From Prosthecomicrobium pneumaticum (lineage in GTDB: Bacteria > Pseudomonadota > Alphaproteobacteria > Rhizobiales > Kaistiaceae), in contig NZ_JACHOO010000001.1 of NCBI RefSeq assembly GCF_014199915.1, positions 124,001 to 188,000 of the forward strand: 64,000 nucleotides of DNA, read 5' to 3'. Below, one piece after another: positions 50,063 to 58,371 of the stretch. How positions within the stretch are numbered: position 1 is the first letter of the stretch; each line of letters opens with the position of its first letter. The translations under genes and the position numbers were made by a program. The notes beneath the pieces were generated by a model. The model was given only the letters and a program-made list of their open reading frames with translations. It was not told the DNA's origin and ran no database searches.

Positions 50063-51882
50063 CGCGCCGCCTCGGTCGACCACCAGGTCGACAGCGTATA
50101 GCCCTGCAGCGCGCTCGTCTGCGGCCGGGCGATCCGCGTCCAGCGCGCCACCCAGACATCGGGCAGGTAGAACAGCGGCACGACATAGTGCTGCGAGATC
50201 AGCACGCGGTCGAGCGCCCGCACCGCATCGACGAAGTCCGGCCGGTCGCGCGCGGCGAGCAGCGCTGCGATCATCGCGTCGATCGCCGGCTCGTGCGCGC
50301 CGACATAGTTGAACGATCCCTCGATGCCGGCGGCGCTGCTCGCCCAGCGATTGCCCTGCTCGTTGCCGGGCGACAGCGAGGCCGGCCAGGCGGTCTGGAT
50401 GATGTCGAAGTCGAAGCTCGCGACGCGGCGCTGATACTGCGTGGCGTCGACGAGGCGCACGGTCGCGGCGATGCCGACCCGCCGCAGCGTCCGTTGCCAG
50501 GCGAGCGCCAGCCGCTCCTGGTCGCGCGCCTGGACGAGGATTTCGAAGCCGAGCGGCGTGCCGGTCGCGGTCTCGACGAGCGCATTGCCCTTCAGCGCGT
50601 AGCCGGCGGCCCCGAGGAGATCGAGCGCGGCGCGCATCACCTTGCGGTCGCCGCCCGAGCCGTCGGCGACGGTCGGGCGGTAGCTGCCGTCCATCACGTC
50701 GGGCTCGACGGCGCCGGGGAAGGCGGCGAGCAGCGCGCGCTCGCCCGCGCTCGCCGGCCGGCCGACCGAGGACAGCTCGGAATCCTCGAAGAACGAGGCG
50801 TTCCGCGCATAGACCCCGAAATAGAGCGTCTTGTTGATCCATTCGAAGTCGAACAGCATGGCGAGGGCTTCCCGCACCCGCACGTCCGACAGGGCTTTTC
50901 GCCGCGTGTTGAGCGCGAAGCCGTTCATGCCCTTCGGCAGGCCCGTCTTGAAGCTCTCCTTGACGACGCGGCCGTCGGCGACGGCGGGGAAATCGTAGCC
51001 GGTCTCCCAGGAGGTCGGGTCGACTTCCGGATTGACGTCGTAGAGCCCCTTCTTGAACGCCTCGAACATCGCGTTCCGGTCGGTGTAATAGTCGACCTTG
51101 ATCTCGTCGAAATTGTCGAAGCCGCGCTTCACCGGCAGGTCCTTCGCCCAATAGTCCGGATTGCGGCGGTAGGTGACCGACTTGCCGGGCGAGACCGCGG
51201 CGATCACATAGGGCCCCGAGCCGATCATCGGCTTCAGGGTCGACTGGTCGAAGGTCGCGGGATCGATCGCGTGCTTCGGCAGGATCGGCATCAGGCCGAG
51301 GAGGAGCGGCAGTTCGCGGTCGGAGCCGTCGGCGAAGGTGAAGCGGACGCCGCGCTCGCCGACCGTCTCGCTCTTCACCACCTTCGAATACCAGCTGCGA
51401 TAGATCGGCCGGCCTTTGTCGCGCAGGATCTCGAGCGAGAAGATCACGTCGGCCGGGGTGATCGGCGCGCCGTCCGAGAAGCGGGCGCGGGGATCGATCG
51501 TGAATTCGACAAAGGAGCGGTCGTCCGGCGTCTCGACCGTCTGCGCGACGAGGCCGTAGAGCGTGAAGGGCTCGTCGCGGCCGCGCACGAGGAGGCTCTC
51601 GAAGACGTTGTTGCCGAGGCTCACATCCCAGATGCCGCGGGCGGTCGTCGTCGCGCTCTTGACGATGAAGGGATTGAGGCTGTCGAACGTGCCGGTGAAG
51701 GCATAGGTGACGCGGCCGCCCTTCGGCGCGTCGGGGTTCGCGTAGGCGAAATGGTCGAAATCGGCGGGGAGGGCCGGCGCGCCGTGCATGGCGATGCCGT
51801 GCTGCGGCGCCGCCGCGACCGGCGCCGCGAGGGCGAGGAAGGCCGCGGCGAGCGCGGCGAGGCGGAGCGCGATGGTCTTCAC
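50059..51882 (-). CDS. ABC transporter substrate-binding protein, family 5 (YejA-like)
   Basis: A 607-residue periplasmic peptide-type binding protein. The GTG start at 51882 follows GGGGAG and leads into a signal peptide (LALAAPVAAAPQHG). Family 5 motifs are clear: GGRVTYAFTGTFDSLNPFI, LVAQTVETPDDRSFVEFTIDPRARFSDGAPITPADVIFSLE, GSGPYVIAAVSPGKSVTYRRNPDYWAKDLPV and GFALNTRRKALSDVRVREALAMLFD. The HGIAMHGAPALP start and the long length fit the YejA subgroup, which binds microcin-like and other peptides. Permease and ATPase genes of this importer are not adjacent. Downstream lies the degenerate ligase-like gene, translationally coupled through GTGA. Confidence 0.92.
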   Translation of the reverse strand: MKTIALRLAALAAAFLALAAPVAAAPQHGIAMHGAPALPADFDHFAYANPDAPKGGRVTYAFTGTFDSLNPFIVKSATTTARGIWDVSLGNNVFESLLVRGRDEPFTLYGLVAQTVETPDDRSFVEFTIDPRARFSDGAPITPADVIFSLEILRDKGRPIYRSWYSKVVKSETVGERGVRFTFADGSDRELPLLLGLMPILPKHAIDPATFDQSTLKPMIGSGPYVIAAVSPGKSVTYRRNPDYWAKDLPVKRGFDNFDEIKVDYYTDRNAMFEAFKKGLYDVNPEVDPTSWETGYDFPAVADGRVVKESFKTGLPKGMNGFALNTRRKALSDVRVREALAMLFDFEWINKTLYFGVYARNASFFEDSELSSVGRPASAGERALLAAFPGAVEPDVMDGSYRPTVADGSGGDRKVMRAALDLLGAAGYALKGNALVETATGTPLGFEILVQARDQERLALAWQRTLRRVGIAATVRLVDATQYQRRVASFDFDIIQTAWPASLSPGNEQGNRWASSAAGIEGSFNYVGAHEPAIDAMIAALLAARDRPDFVDAVRALDRVLISQHYVVPLFYLPDVWVARWTRIARPQTSALQGYTLSTWWSTEAAR

Positions 51883-52193
51883 GGTGAGGGCTCCCCGAGG
51901 ACGCCCGGCCTCCCTGCGATTCGATCCGCGGAGAATAACACACCGCTCCGCAGCCTCGGCGCCGCCGCCGATGCGCGGGAAGGCAGCGCTCCGCATGCAC
52001 GGCGCTGGAAATCGGTCCGAACGCAAGCTAAACATGCCGCGCCGGGTAACGGGTCACCGTGTCGCCTCATTTGCTGGCCACTCCAGCCCGCGAGAGGCGC
52101 GAGACGCGCGGCCCGGCTCCGAGGGGGGCACCGATTTATGACGGGCATCCGCCGGCGCGGCCACATGAGGACGAAGGCAAGGGACCGACACGT
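51883..52193. other. Intergenic region between divergent binding-protein and ialB genes
   Basis: About 310 bases between two divergent genes. I find no small gene with a good ribosome site, no tRNA, and no clear sigma-factor motif. It must contain the promoters for both genes. A short in-frame extension of ialB back to 52059 is possible but encodes Arg/Pro-rich sequence ahead of the signal peptide. Confidence 0.4.
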
Positions 52194-52826
52194 ATGTCGC
52201 ACCGTTTCACTGGTTTCGTGACGCGCCTGGCGCTGGCGGCGACGCTGTTCGCTCCCGCCGCCGCGATGGCGCAGGACGCCAAGCCCGCGGCTCCCGCGGC
52301 GGCGCCCCAGAGCGCCTGGATCAAGGAGTGCGGCGAAGACCCGCAGACGAAGAAGCGCATCTGCATCGTCGTGCAGGAACTGCGCGCCGAGACCGGCCAG
52401 TTCATCGCCTCCGTGCAGATCCGCACGGTGCAGGACGACCCGAAGATCTCGCTCATCGCGATGGTGCCTGTCGGCATGCTGATCCAGCCGGGCGTGCGCG
52501 TGCAGGTCGACCAGAACCAGCAGCAGGAAGTCAAATACGGCATCTGCTTCCCGAACGCCTGCTTCGGCCAGGCGCAGATCGATGCCAATTTCGTCGGCTC
52601 GATGAAGAAGGGCAACCAGCTCATCGTCACGACGCTGAACCAGCAGGGCAAGGCGATCACCTTCCCGATGACGCTCGCCGGCTTCACCAAGGTCTATGAC
52701 GGCGAGGGCATGGACGCCGCCGCCGCCAAGGCGCAGCGCGAGTCGCTCAACAAGGCCCTGCAGCAGCGCGCCGAAGAGAACCGCCAGCGCCTGATCGAGC
52801 AGCAGAACAAGGAAGCCGGGCAGTAA
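52194..52826 (+). CDS. Invasion-associated locus B (IalB) family protein
   Basis: A 210-residue periplasmic protein. A signal peptide (RLALAATLFAPAAAMAQ) is followed by an Ala/Pro stretch and the IalB domain, recognised by WIKECGEDPQTKKRICIVVQELR, VPVGMLIQPGVRVQVDQ and YGICFPNACFGQAQID, with four cysteines in two pairs. The C-terminal 40 residues are Ala/Arg/Gln-rich and helical. In Bartonella the family was linked to erythrocyte entry, but it is widespread in free-living Hyphomicrobiales and its molecular role is unknown; the name implies no pathogenicity here. The start at 52194 directly precedes the signal peptide. Confidence 0.9.
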   Translation: MSHRFTGFVTRLALAATLFAPAAAMAQDAKPAAPAAAPQSAWIKECGEDPQTKKRICIVVQELRAETGQFIASVQIRTVQDDPKISLIAMVPVGMLIQPGVRVQVDQNQQQEVKYGICFPNACFGQAQIDANFVGSMKKGNQLIVTTLNQQGKAITFPMTLAGFTKVYDGEGMDAAAAKAQRESLNKALQQRAEENRQRLIEQQNKEAGQ

Positions 52827-52925
52827 TCGCCCGGTCCGCCCGCGCCCGGCGCGTCGGGGCGGAGACCACATCCGAGCGAGGGGCCGGGCGAGACGCGCCG
52901 GCCCTTCGTCATTGCAGGACGGCGG

Positions 52926-53258
52926 TCAGTTCAGCGGCCGGTTCCGCTGCACATAATGGTCGCCCTCGCGGCGGCCGAACAGCTCGGCGATCTGCGGATG
53001 GCGCAGCGGCTCGCCGGTGTCGTCCGGCAGAAGGTTCTGCTCCGAGACATAGGCGACATATTCGCTCTCGGCGTTCTCGGCGAGCAGGTGATAGAAGGGC
53101 TGATCCTTGGTCGGCCGAATCTCGTCCGGGATCGACAGCCACCATTCCTCGGTGTTGGCGAACACCGGATCGATGTCGAACACCACGCCGCGGAACGGAA
53201 ACAGCCGGTGGCGAACCACCTGTCCGATACCGAATTTCGCTTGGCGCATCTTGCTCAT
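52926..53258 (-). CDS. hspQ: Heat shock protein HspQ
   Basis: A 110-residue member of the HspQ (YccV-like) family, which in E. coli binds hemimethylated DNA and acts as a Lon specificity factor. The conserved core is AKFGIGQVVRHRLFPFRGVVFDIDPVFANTEEWW, followed by PFYHLLAENAESEYVAYVSEQNLL. The start at 53258 has GAGGAAAG six bases upstream. It converges with the ialB gene; a loose GC-rich inverted repeat at 52881-52904 lies between them. A good -35-like TTGACA occurs at 53307-53312 on the coding strand, but its -10 is poor. Confidence 0.95.
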   Translation of the reverse strand: MSKMRQAKFGIGQVVRHRLFPFRGVVFDIDPVFANTEEWWLSIPDEIRPTKDQPFYHLLAENAESEYVAYVSEQNLLPDDTGEPLRHPQIAELFGRREGDHYVQRNRPLN

Positions 53259-53428
53259 AGCAGTCTTTCCTCGCAGGGCGATTCATCAGCCACGCCCGGG
53301 CGCGGCTGTCAACGGGCGGCGCGCGCGATGATCCGCTGCCCCGCGATCCGCCGCGGCGCGGCCCGCCCTCCGGGAACTTGCAAGGACCGGGCCGCCTTGC
53401 GTTGCGCCGGAGCGCGGAGGCGTGTCGC

Positions 53429-54391
53429 ATGAACGACATCCTGACCATGGTCCTGCCCTTCTTCGGGCTGATCGGGCTCGGCTGGATCGCCGGCCGGCTG
53501 GTCAAGCTGCCGATCGAGGGGCTCGCCTGGCTCAACATCTTCGTCGTCTATCTGGCTTTGCCGGCGCTGTTCTTCCAGCTCGTCGCCAAGACGCCCGTCG
53601 ACCAGCTCGCCGGCGGCGCTTTCGTCGCGTCGACGACGCTGTCGACGCTCGCCGCCTTCGCGATCGCCTTCTCCGTCGGCGCGTTGCTGAATGGCGGGCG
53701 GGTGCGCGAGGCGACGATCCAGGGTGTCGGCGGCGCCTATGCCAATATCGGCTATATGGGACCGGGCCTGACGCTCGCCGCGCTCGGGCCGGCGGCGACG
53801 GTGCCGACGGCACTGATCTTCTGCTTCGACAACGCGCTCCTCTTCACCCTCGTGCCGCTCCTGATGGCGCTGGGCGGCACGCGAGAGACGCATCCCGCCG
53901 CGCTCGCCCTGACGGTCGTGAAGCGGATTCTCCTTCATCCCTTCATCATCGCGACGCTCGCCGGCATCCTCGCCGCGGTCGCCGGCTTCCATCCGCCGCA
54001 GGCGATCGACCGCACGCTCGTCTTCCTGTCGGGCGCCGCCGCACCCTGCGCGCTGTTCGCGATGGGCGTGACGATGGCGCTGCGGCCGGTCGGCCGCTTC
54101 CCCGCCGAACTGCCGCTGATCGTCGCGATCAAGCTCCTCGTCCACCCGACGCTCGTCTATCTGCTGCTCGGCTGGGTCGGCGATTTCGACCGTGTCTGGG
54201 TGTTCACCGCCGTGCTGATGGCGGCCCTGCCGCCGGCGACCAATGTCTTCGTCCTCGCCCAGCAATATGGCGTCTATGTCCAGCGCGCCTCGGCGACCAT
54301 CCTCGTCGGCACGCTCGTCTCGGTCTTCACCGTGACGGCGCTCCTCTATGCGATCACCAACGGCCTGCTGCCGGCCGATCTCTTCCCCTGA
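53429..54391 (+). CDS. AEC family (auxin efflux carrier-like) transporter
   Basis: An inner-membrane carrier of 320 residues with about ten hydrophobic segments in two inverted repeats. Family features include GWIAGRLVKLP, FVVYLALPALFFQLVAKTP, GAYANIGYMGPGL and the discontinuous-helix region APCALFAMGVTMALRP with a Pro in each half. Bacterial members move carboxylates such as malate or malonate; substrate not inferable. The start at 53429 has GGAGG eight bases upstream. It converges with the hydroxylase gene seven bases later. Confidence 0.9.
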   Translation: MNDILTMVLPFFGLIGLGWIAGRLVKLPIEGLAWLNIFVVYLALPALFFQLVAKTPVDQLAGGAFVASTTLSTLAAFAIAFSVGALLNGGRVREATIQGVGGAYANIGYMGPGLTLAALGPAATVPTALIFCFDNALLFTLVPLLMALGGTRETHPAALALTVVKRILLHPFIIATLAGILAAVAGFHPPQAIDRTLVFLSGAAAPCALFAMGVTMALRPVGRFPAELPLIVAIKLLVHPTLVYLLLGWVGDFDRVWVFTAVLMAALPPATNVFVLAQQYGVYVQRASATILVGTLVSVFTVTALLYAITNGLLPADLFP

Positions 54392-54398
54392 GGCGAAC

Positions 54399-55559
54399 TC
54401 ACGCGGCCGACAGGCCGCTCCGCATCACCGCGCGCCGCAGCGGCGCGATGCGGTCGAGCAGGAAGAGGCCGGCGCCCCGCAGCACCTGCACCGGCAGGAG
54501 GCCGGAGAGCAGCGTCCGGTCGAGCGCGTCGACCGCGAGCGTGCGTCCAAGCACGTCGGCGCGCCGCGCCCGGTCGTATTCCGCGGTCGCCGCCGCGCTG
54601 CCGGGATCCTCGCCGAAGCGGGCGAGCAGCCGGCCGACCGCTTCCGCGTCGCGCAGGCCGAGATTGAGCCCCTGCGCGCCGATCGGCGGGAAGACATGCG
54701 CCGCTTCGCCGACGAGCACCACGCGCCGTGCGCCGAAGCGCCGTGCCGTCAGCCCGGAGAGGGGGAAGGTCTGGCGCGGCCCGTCGACCGTGATCGCGCC
54801 GAGGATCGAATGGCTCTGAGCCTCGATCTCCGCAGCGAGCGCGGCATCGGAAAGGCGCTTGCGCCGCTCGCTCTCCGCCGGGCGGTCGACCCAGACGAGG
54901 CTCGAGCGCAGGCCCGGCAGCGGCACGAGGGTGAAGGGCCCGTGCTCGGTGTGGAACTCGGTCGACACCTCGTCGTGCGGTCGGGTGTGCGAGAGATTGA
55001 GCACCAGCGCGGCCTGCGGATAGGACCAGCCGATCGTGCCGATGCCGGCCGCCTCGCGCGCCGGCGAGCGGCGGCCGTCGGCGGCGGCGACGAGCCGCGC
55101 CGTGAGCGTCGTGCCGCCCTCGGCGGACACCGCGACATGGCCGGGCTCGATCGCGATCGAGCGCGCGAGCGCCGGAACGCGCGTCACCGGCGCGGCGGCG
55201 AGCCGGGCCTCGAGCGCACCGAGCAGCGCCGCGTTCGGCACGTTCCAGCCGAAGGCGGGCTGTTCGATCTCCGCGGCATGGAATTCGACCGGCGGCGCAC
55301 GGAAGAGCCGCCGCGTCGCGTCGACGATGCGCATGGTGCGCAAGGGCGCCGCGTCGCCCGCCACCTTCGGCCAGACGCCGAGTCGGTCGAGCAGCGCGAC
55401 CGATCCGCCGAGCAGCGCCGTCGTGCGCTGGTCGCGCGGCGCTGTGGCGGGGGCGACGAGCGCGACGCGCGCGCCGGCTTCCGCGGCGACGAGGGCGGCC
55501 GACAGGCCGGCGAGGCCGCCGCCGATCACGGCGACGTCGAATTGGGGCGAAGGCGTCAT
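54399..55559 (-). CDS. UbiH/UbiF/VisC-family FAD-dependent hydroxylase
   Basis: A 386-residue flavoprotein monooxygenase, probably one of the ring hydroxylases of ubiquinone synthesis. The FAD-binding start is FDVAVIGGGLAGLSAALVAAEAG, the DG motif is VAAADGRRSPAREAAGI, and the second FAD motif VLVGEAAHVFPPIGAQGLNLGLRDAEAV is diagnostic of the UbiH branch (Glu replaces the usual Asp in GDAAH). Which position of the quinone ring it hydroxylates cannot be told. The ATG overlaps the stop of the YeeE-type gene before it (ATGA), so it is the last gene of a three-gene coupled operon. Confidence 0.88.
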   Translation of the reverse strand: MTPSPQFDVAVIGGGLAGLSAALVAAEAGARVALVAPATAPRDQRTTALLGGSVALLDRLGVWPKVAGDAAPLRTMRIVDATRRLFRAPPVEFHAAEIEQPAFGWNVPNAALLGALEARLAAAPVTRVPALARSIAIEPGHVAVSAEGGTTLTARLVAAADGRRSPAREAAGIGTIGWSYPQAALVLNLSHTRPHDEVSTEFHTEHGPFTLVPLPGLRSSLVWVDRPAESERRKRLSDAALAAEIEAQSHSILGAITVDGPRQTFPLSGLTARRFGARRVVLVGEAAHVFPPIGAQGLNLGLRDAEAVGRLLARFGEDPGSAAATAEYDRARRADVLGRTLAVDALDRTLLSGLLPVQVLRGAGLFLLDRIAPLRRAVMRSGLSAA

Positions 55560-56026
55560 TCGGCCGGCTCCTGACAGGGAATGCGCGAGCCGCGCGCGGC
55601 CCGCACCAGCAGATGGCCCGCCGCCATCGCCGCGATGAAGAGCAGGGCCTTCGGCAAGGCATAGGCGAGGGCGGCGATCGCCGGACCGGGGCAGAGGCCG
55701 ACGAGCCCCCAGCCGACGCCGAAGATCGCGGCACCGACGATCAGCTCCGAATTGATCTCGGACCGCTGCGGCAGCGAATAGGACGGCGCGAGCACCGGCG
55801 CGCGCCGGAGATGACCATAGCGCACCGCCGCCATGGCGACGATCACCGCCGCGGCGATGACGAAGAAGAGGCTCGGATCCCAGCCGCCCCGGCCGATCGC
55901 GCCGATGTCGAGAAAGGCGAGCACCTTCTGCGGATCGGTCACGCCCGAGACGCCGAGCCCGAGGCCGAACAGTACGCCGCAGCCGAGCGCGGCGGCATGG
56001 AAGGCGGCGGCGCGGGGGACGCTCAC
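55556..56026 (-). CDS. YeeE/YedE-family sulfur transporter, half protein B (DUF6691)
   Basis: A 156-residue membrane protein with about four hydrophobic segments. It carries the conserved cysteine motif GLCPGPAIAALAY, typical of the second half of the YeeE/YedE (TsuA) fold. TsuA proteins take up thiosulfate through cysteines along the pore. The GTG start overlaps the stop of the first-half gene (GTGA at 56023-56026), and its own stop overlaps the hydroxylase start. Together with the preceding gene it should form a complete transporter. Confidence 0.88.
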   Translation of the reverse strand: MSVPRAAAFHAAALGCGVLFGLGLGVSGVTDPQKVLAFLDIGAIGRGGWDPSLFFVIAAAVIVAMAAVRYGHLRRAPVLAPSYSLPQRSEINSELIVGAAIFGVGWGLVGLCPGPAIAALAYALPKALLFIAAMAAGHLLVRAARGSRIPCQEPAE

Positions 56027-56460
56027 AGGACATGCCTTTCGATGAAGACCGTCAGCGCCGCGGTGGTCATGAATACGCCGACCGCGATGATCGATCTGCG
56101 CGACAGCCGCGCGAGGCCGCAGACGCCGTGGCCGGAGGTGCAGCCGCGGGCGAGCGCCGAGCCGATCCCGACGAGGAGGCCGGCGACCGCCACCGTTGCC
56201 TCGCTCGCGCGGATCGCGGGGAACTCGTCGGCCGCATCGAGGATCAGGCCGGAGCCGAGCAGGATGCCGGCGACCGCACCGACCGGCAGGCCGATCAGGA
56301 ACAGTGCCCGCCAGGCCCAGTCCGGCCGGGCACGCGGCAGGACGCCGCCGAAGATCCCGGAAATCCCGGCGATCCGGCCGTTGACCACCCAGAGCAGGCC
56401 CGCCGCGAGACCGATCAGTCCGCCGCCGAGCGTCGCCGAAACGGGGGTAAAGCTTTCCAT
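56023..56460 (-). CDS. YeeE/YedE-family sulfur transporter, half protein A
   Basis: A 145-residue membrane protein with about four hydrophobic segments and the diagnostic cysteine block ARGCTSGHGVCGLARLSRRS. The pair of cysteines resembles the thiosulfate-relay cysteines of YeeE. The ATG at 56460 starts MESFTPVSATLGGGLIG; an upstream frame to 56508 adds Arg/His residues that are probably not translated. Split YeeE pairs often sit with rhodanese or persulfide dioxygenase genes; here they sit with a ubiquinone-type hydroxylase instead. Confidence 0.88.
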   Translation of the reverse strand: MESFTPVSATLGGGLIGLAAGLLWVVNGRIAGISGIFGGVLPRARPDWAWRALFLIGLPVGAVAGILLGSGLILDAADEFPAIRASEATVAVAGLLVGIGSALARGCTSGHGVCGLARLSRRSIIAVGVFMTTAALTVFIERHVL

Positions 56461-56679
56461 TCTGTGCCGTCGCCTTGTTCGCCCCTGATGGTGGGGAACG
56501 GACCTCACGCTAGCAAACGCAGCAATGTCGCACCGTGACGAGCGTCGCTGCGGCCGATCGACGCCCTATTGCCAGCGCCCTTCAATCCCCCTATCGACGA
56601 GGGATCGACGAGGCCGCAGGTCGCGCCCGATTCCCGAGCGGGGCGGTCTCGGCCGCGGGGATGCGAGAAACCGCCTTTC

Positions 56680-57408
56680 ATGCCGAGCGCCAAGACCTGG
56701 TCGGTCCATCTCCTGACGGCGAGCGGCTCCGCCTTCGCCCTTCTCGCCGCGCTCGCCGTGATGCGGGGCGCCTGGGCCGAGACGTTCATCTGGCTCGGCG
56801 CCGCCCTGTTCGTCGACGGGATCGACGGCCCGCTCGCGCGGAGCTTCCGGGTCGGCGAGCGGATGCCCTGGTTCGACGGCGCCATCCTCGATCTCGTCAT
56901 CGACTATGCGACCTATGTCTTCATCCCGGCGCTGATCGTCGCGCGCTCCGGCCTGATGCCGCCGATTCTCGCCGTGCCCTGCGCCATTCTCGTCGCGGTG
57001 ATCGGCGCGCTCTATTTCGCCGATACGCGGATGAAGACGCGGGAGAACGGCTTCCGCGGCTTCCCGGCGGTCTGGAACATGGTGGTGTTCCTCCTGATGG
57101 CCTTCTGGCCGCCGGCGATCGTCTCGGCCGCGACGATCGTCGTGTTCGCCGCGCTCACCTTCGCGCCGATCGAGTTCATCCATCCGGTTCGCGTGCGGCG
57201 GCTGCGCCACGTCACGCTCGCGGTCACCGCGCTGTGGGCGGTGTTCTCCATCTGGACTGTGGTGGAGGAACTTCGCCCGGCCTGGCCGGTTCTCCTCGGC
57301 CTCGGCGCGTCGACCGCCTATCTGACCGTGGTCGGTGCGGTGCTGCAGGCCGCCCGTCGTCCCTGGATCGCCAAGCGCGCGAACCGAGCCGTCCGAGGAT
57401 CCCGATGA
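56680..57408 (+). CDS. pcs: Phosphatidylcholine synthase
   Basis: A membrane CDP-alcohol phosphotransferase of 242 residues that joins CDP-diacylglycerol to free choline, giving phosphatidylcholine in one step; it is typical of rhizobia and other eukaryote-associated alphaproteobacteria. The characteristic motif is FVDGIDGPLARSF with DGAILDLVIDYATYVFIPAL downstream, the Asp cluster that binds CDP and metal. The remaining helices (LGLGASTAYLTVVGAVLQAAR) match Pcs. The start at 56680 precedes the first membrane segment closely. It overlaps the TerC gene by four bases (ATGA). Choline for the reaction could come from choXWV at 20549-23631. Confidence 0.95.
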   Translation: MPSAKTWSVHLLTASGSAFALLAALAVMRGAWAETFIWLGAALFVDGIDGPLARSFRVGERMPWFDGAILDLVIDYATYVFIPALIVARSGLMPPILAVPCAILVAVIGALYFADTRMKTRENGFRGFPAVWNMVVFLLMAFWPPAIVSAATIVVFAALTFAPIEFIHPVRVRRLRHVTLAVTALWAVFSIWTVVEELRPAWPVLLGLGASTAYLTVVGAVLQAARRPWIAKRANRAVRGSR

Positions 57409-58163
57409 GCTCCCTCGACCTTCTCCTGATGCCCGAGGCCTGGGCGAGCCTCCTGACGCTGACCGTCATGGAGATCGTGCTCGGCATCGACAACATCGTC
57501 TTCATCTCGGTGCTGACGAGCCGGCTGCCGGCGGACGAGGCCCGGCACGCGCGTCAGGTCGGTCTCGCGCTCGCGCTCGTCTTCCGCATCGCGCTTCTGC
57601 TCGTGCTGTCCTGGATCATCGGCCTCACCGCACCGCTGTTCGAGGTGTTCGGCCATCCGGTCTCCTGGCGCGACGTCATCCTCCTCGCGGGTGGTCTCTT
57701 CCTCATCTACAAGGCGACGCACGAGATCCATAAGGGCGTCGAGGGCGACGACCATGCCGAGACGGGGCCGGTCCGCGCCGGCTTCGCCGCGATCATCGCG
57801 CAGATCGTCGTCATCGACATGGTGTTCTCGGTCGATTCGATCATCACGGCGATCGGCATGGCCGAGCATGTCGAGGTGATGATCATCGCCGTCGTCATCG
57901 CGATCGGCGTGATGTATGCGGCCTCGGGCACCATCGCACGCTTCATCGAGCGGCATCCGACGACCAAGATGCTGGCGCTCGCCTTCCTCCTGATGATCGG
58001 CATCGCGCTCGTCGCCGACGGCATCGGCTTCCACATCCCGCGCGGCTACATCTACACCGCGATGGCGTTCTCCGCGCTCGTCGAACTCCTCAATGTGGCG
58101 GCGCAGGGCCGCCGCAAGAAGGCGCAGGCGCAGAAGGGCGCCACCACGACGGGTCCCTACTGA
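57405..58163 (+). CDS. TerC family integral membrane protein
   Basis: A 252-residue membrane protein with seven to eight hydrophobic segments. TerC signatures are EIVLGIDNIVFISVLTSRLP and VVIDMVFSVDSIITAIGMA, both with acidic residues inside predicted helices that may bind metal ions. TerC-family proteins have been linked to manganese export and metalation of exported proteins; family-level knowledge only. The start overlaps the pcs stop, so the two genes are translationally coupled, an unexplained pairing. Confidence 0.93.
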   Translation: MSSLDLLLMPEAWASLLTLTVMEIVLGIDNIVFISVLTSRLPADEARHARQVGLALALVFRIALLLVLSWIIGLTAPLFEVFGHPVSWRDVILLAGGLFLIYKATHEIHKGVEGDDHAETGPVRAGFAAIIAQIVVIDMVFSVDSIITAIGMAEHVEVMIIAVVIAIGVMYAASGTIARFIERHPTTKMLALAFLLMIGIALVADGIGFHIPRGYIYTAMAFSALVELLNVAAQGRRKKAQAQKGATTTGPY

Positions 58164-58371
58164 CGCGGTCCTGCCGGCCGCGCGGGAAGCGCGGCAGCGG
58201 GGGAGGGCGGCCCGTTTTCGGGTGGTGCGGGATCGTTGAACCGATTTAATTCGGATTGAAGCCCTTCCGGCGAGCCGATAGAAGGAAAGAAAGCCGGATC
58301 ACCCCCCAAGCGACGAACGGGACGCGGCCTCGGCCCGCCCGCAACCGTCCCCGCGTCCGAACGGAAACGCC

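Noticed and set aside
50063-52000. A continuous frame joining the ligase-like protein to an upstream extension
   Set aside because: The upstream part is an out-of-frame reading of the binding-protein gene. Real translation of the ligase-like protein should begin at the GTG at 50062.
53284-53312. Sigma-70 promoter for hspQ with TTGACA
   Set aside because: The -35 is perfect but the -10 at the right spacing matches poorly, so it is not called as a feature.
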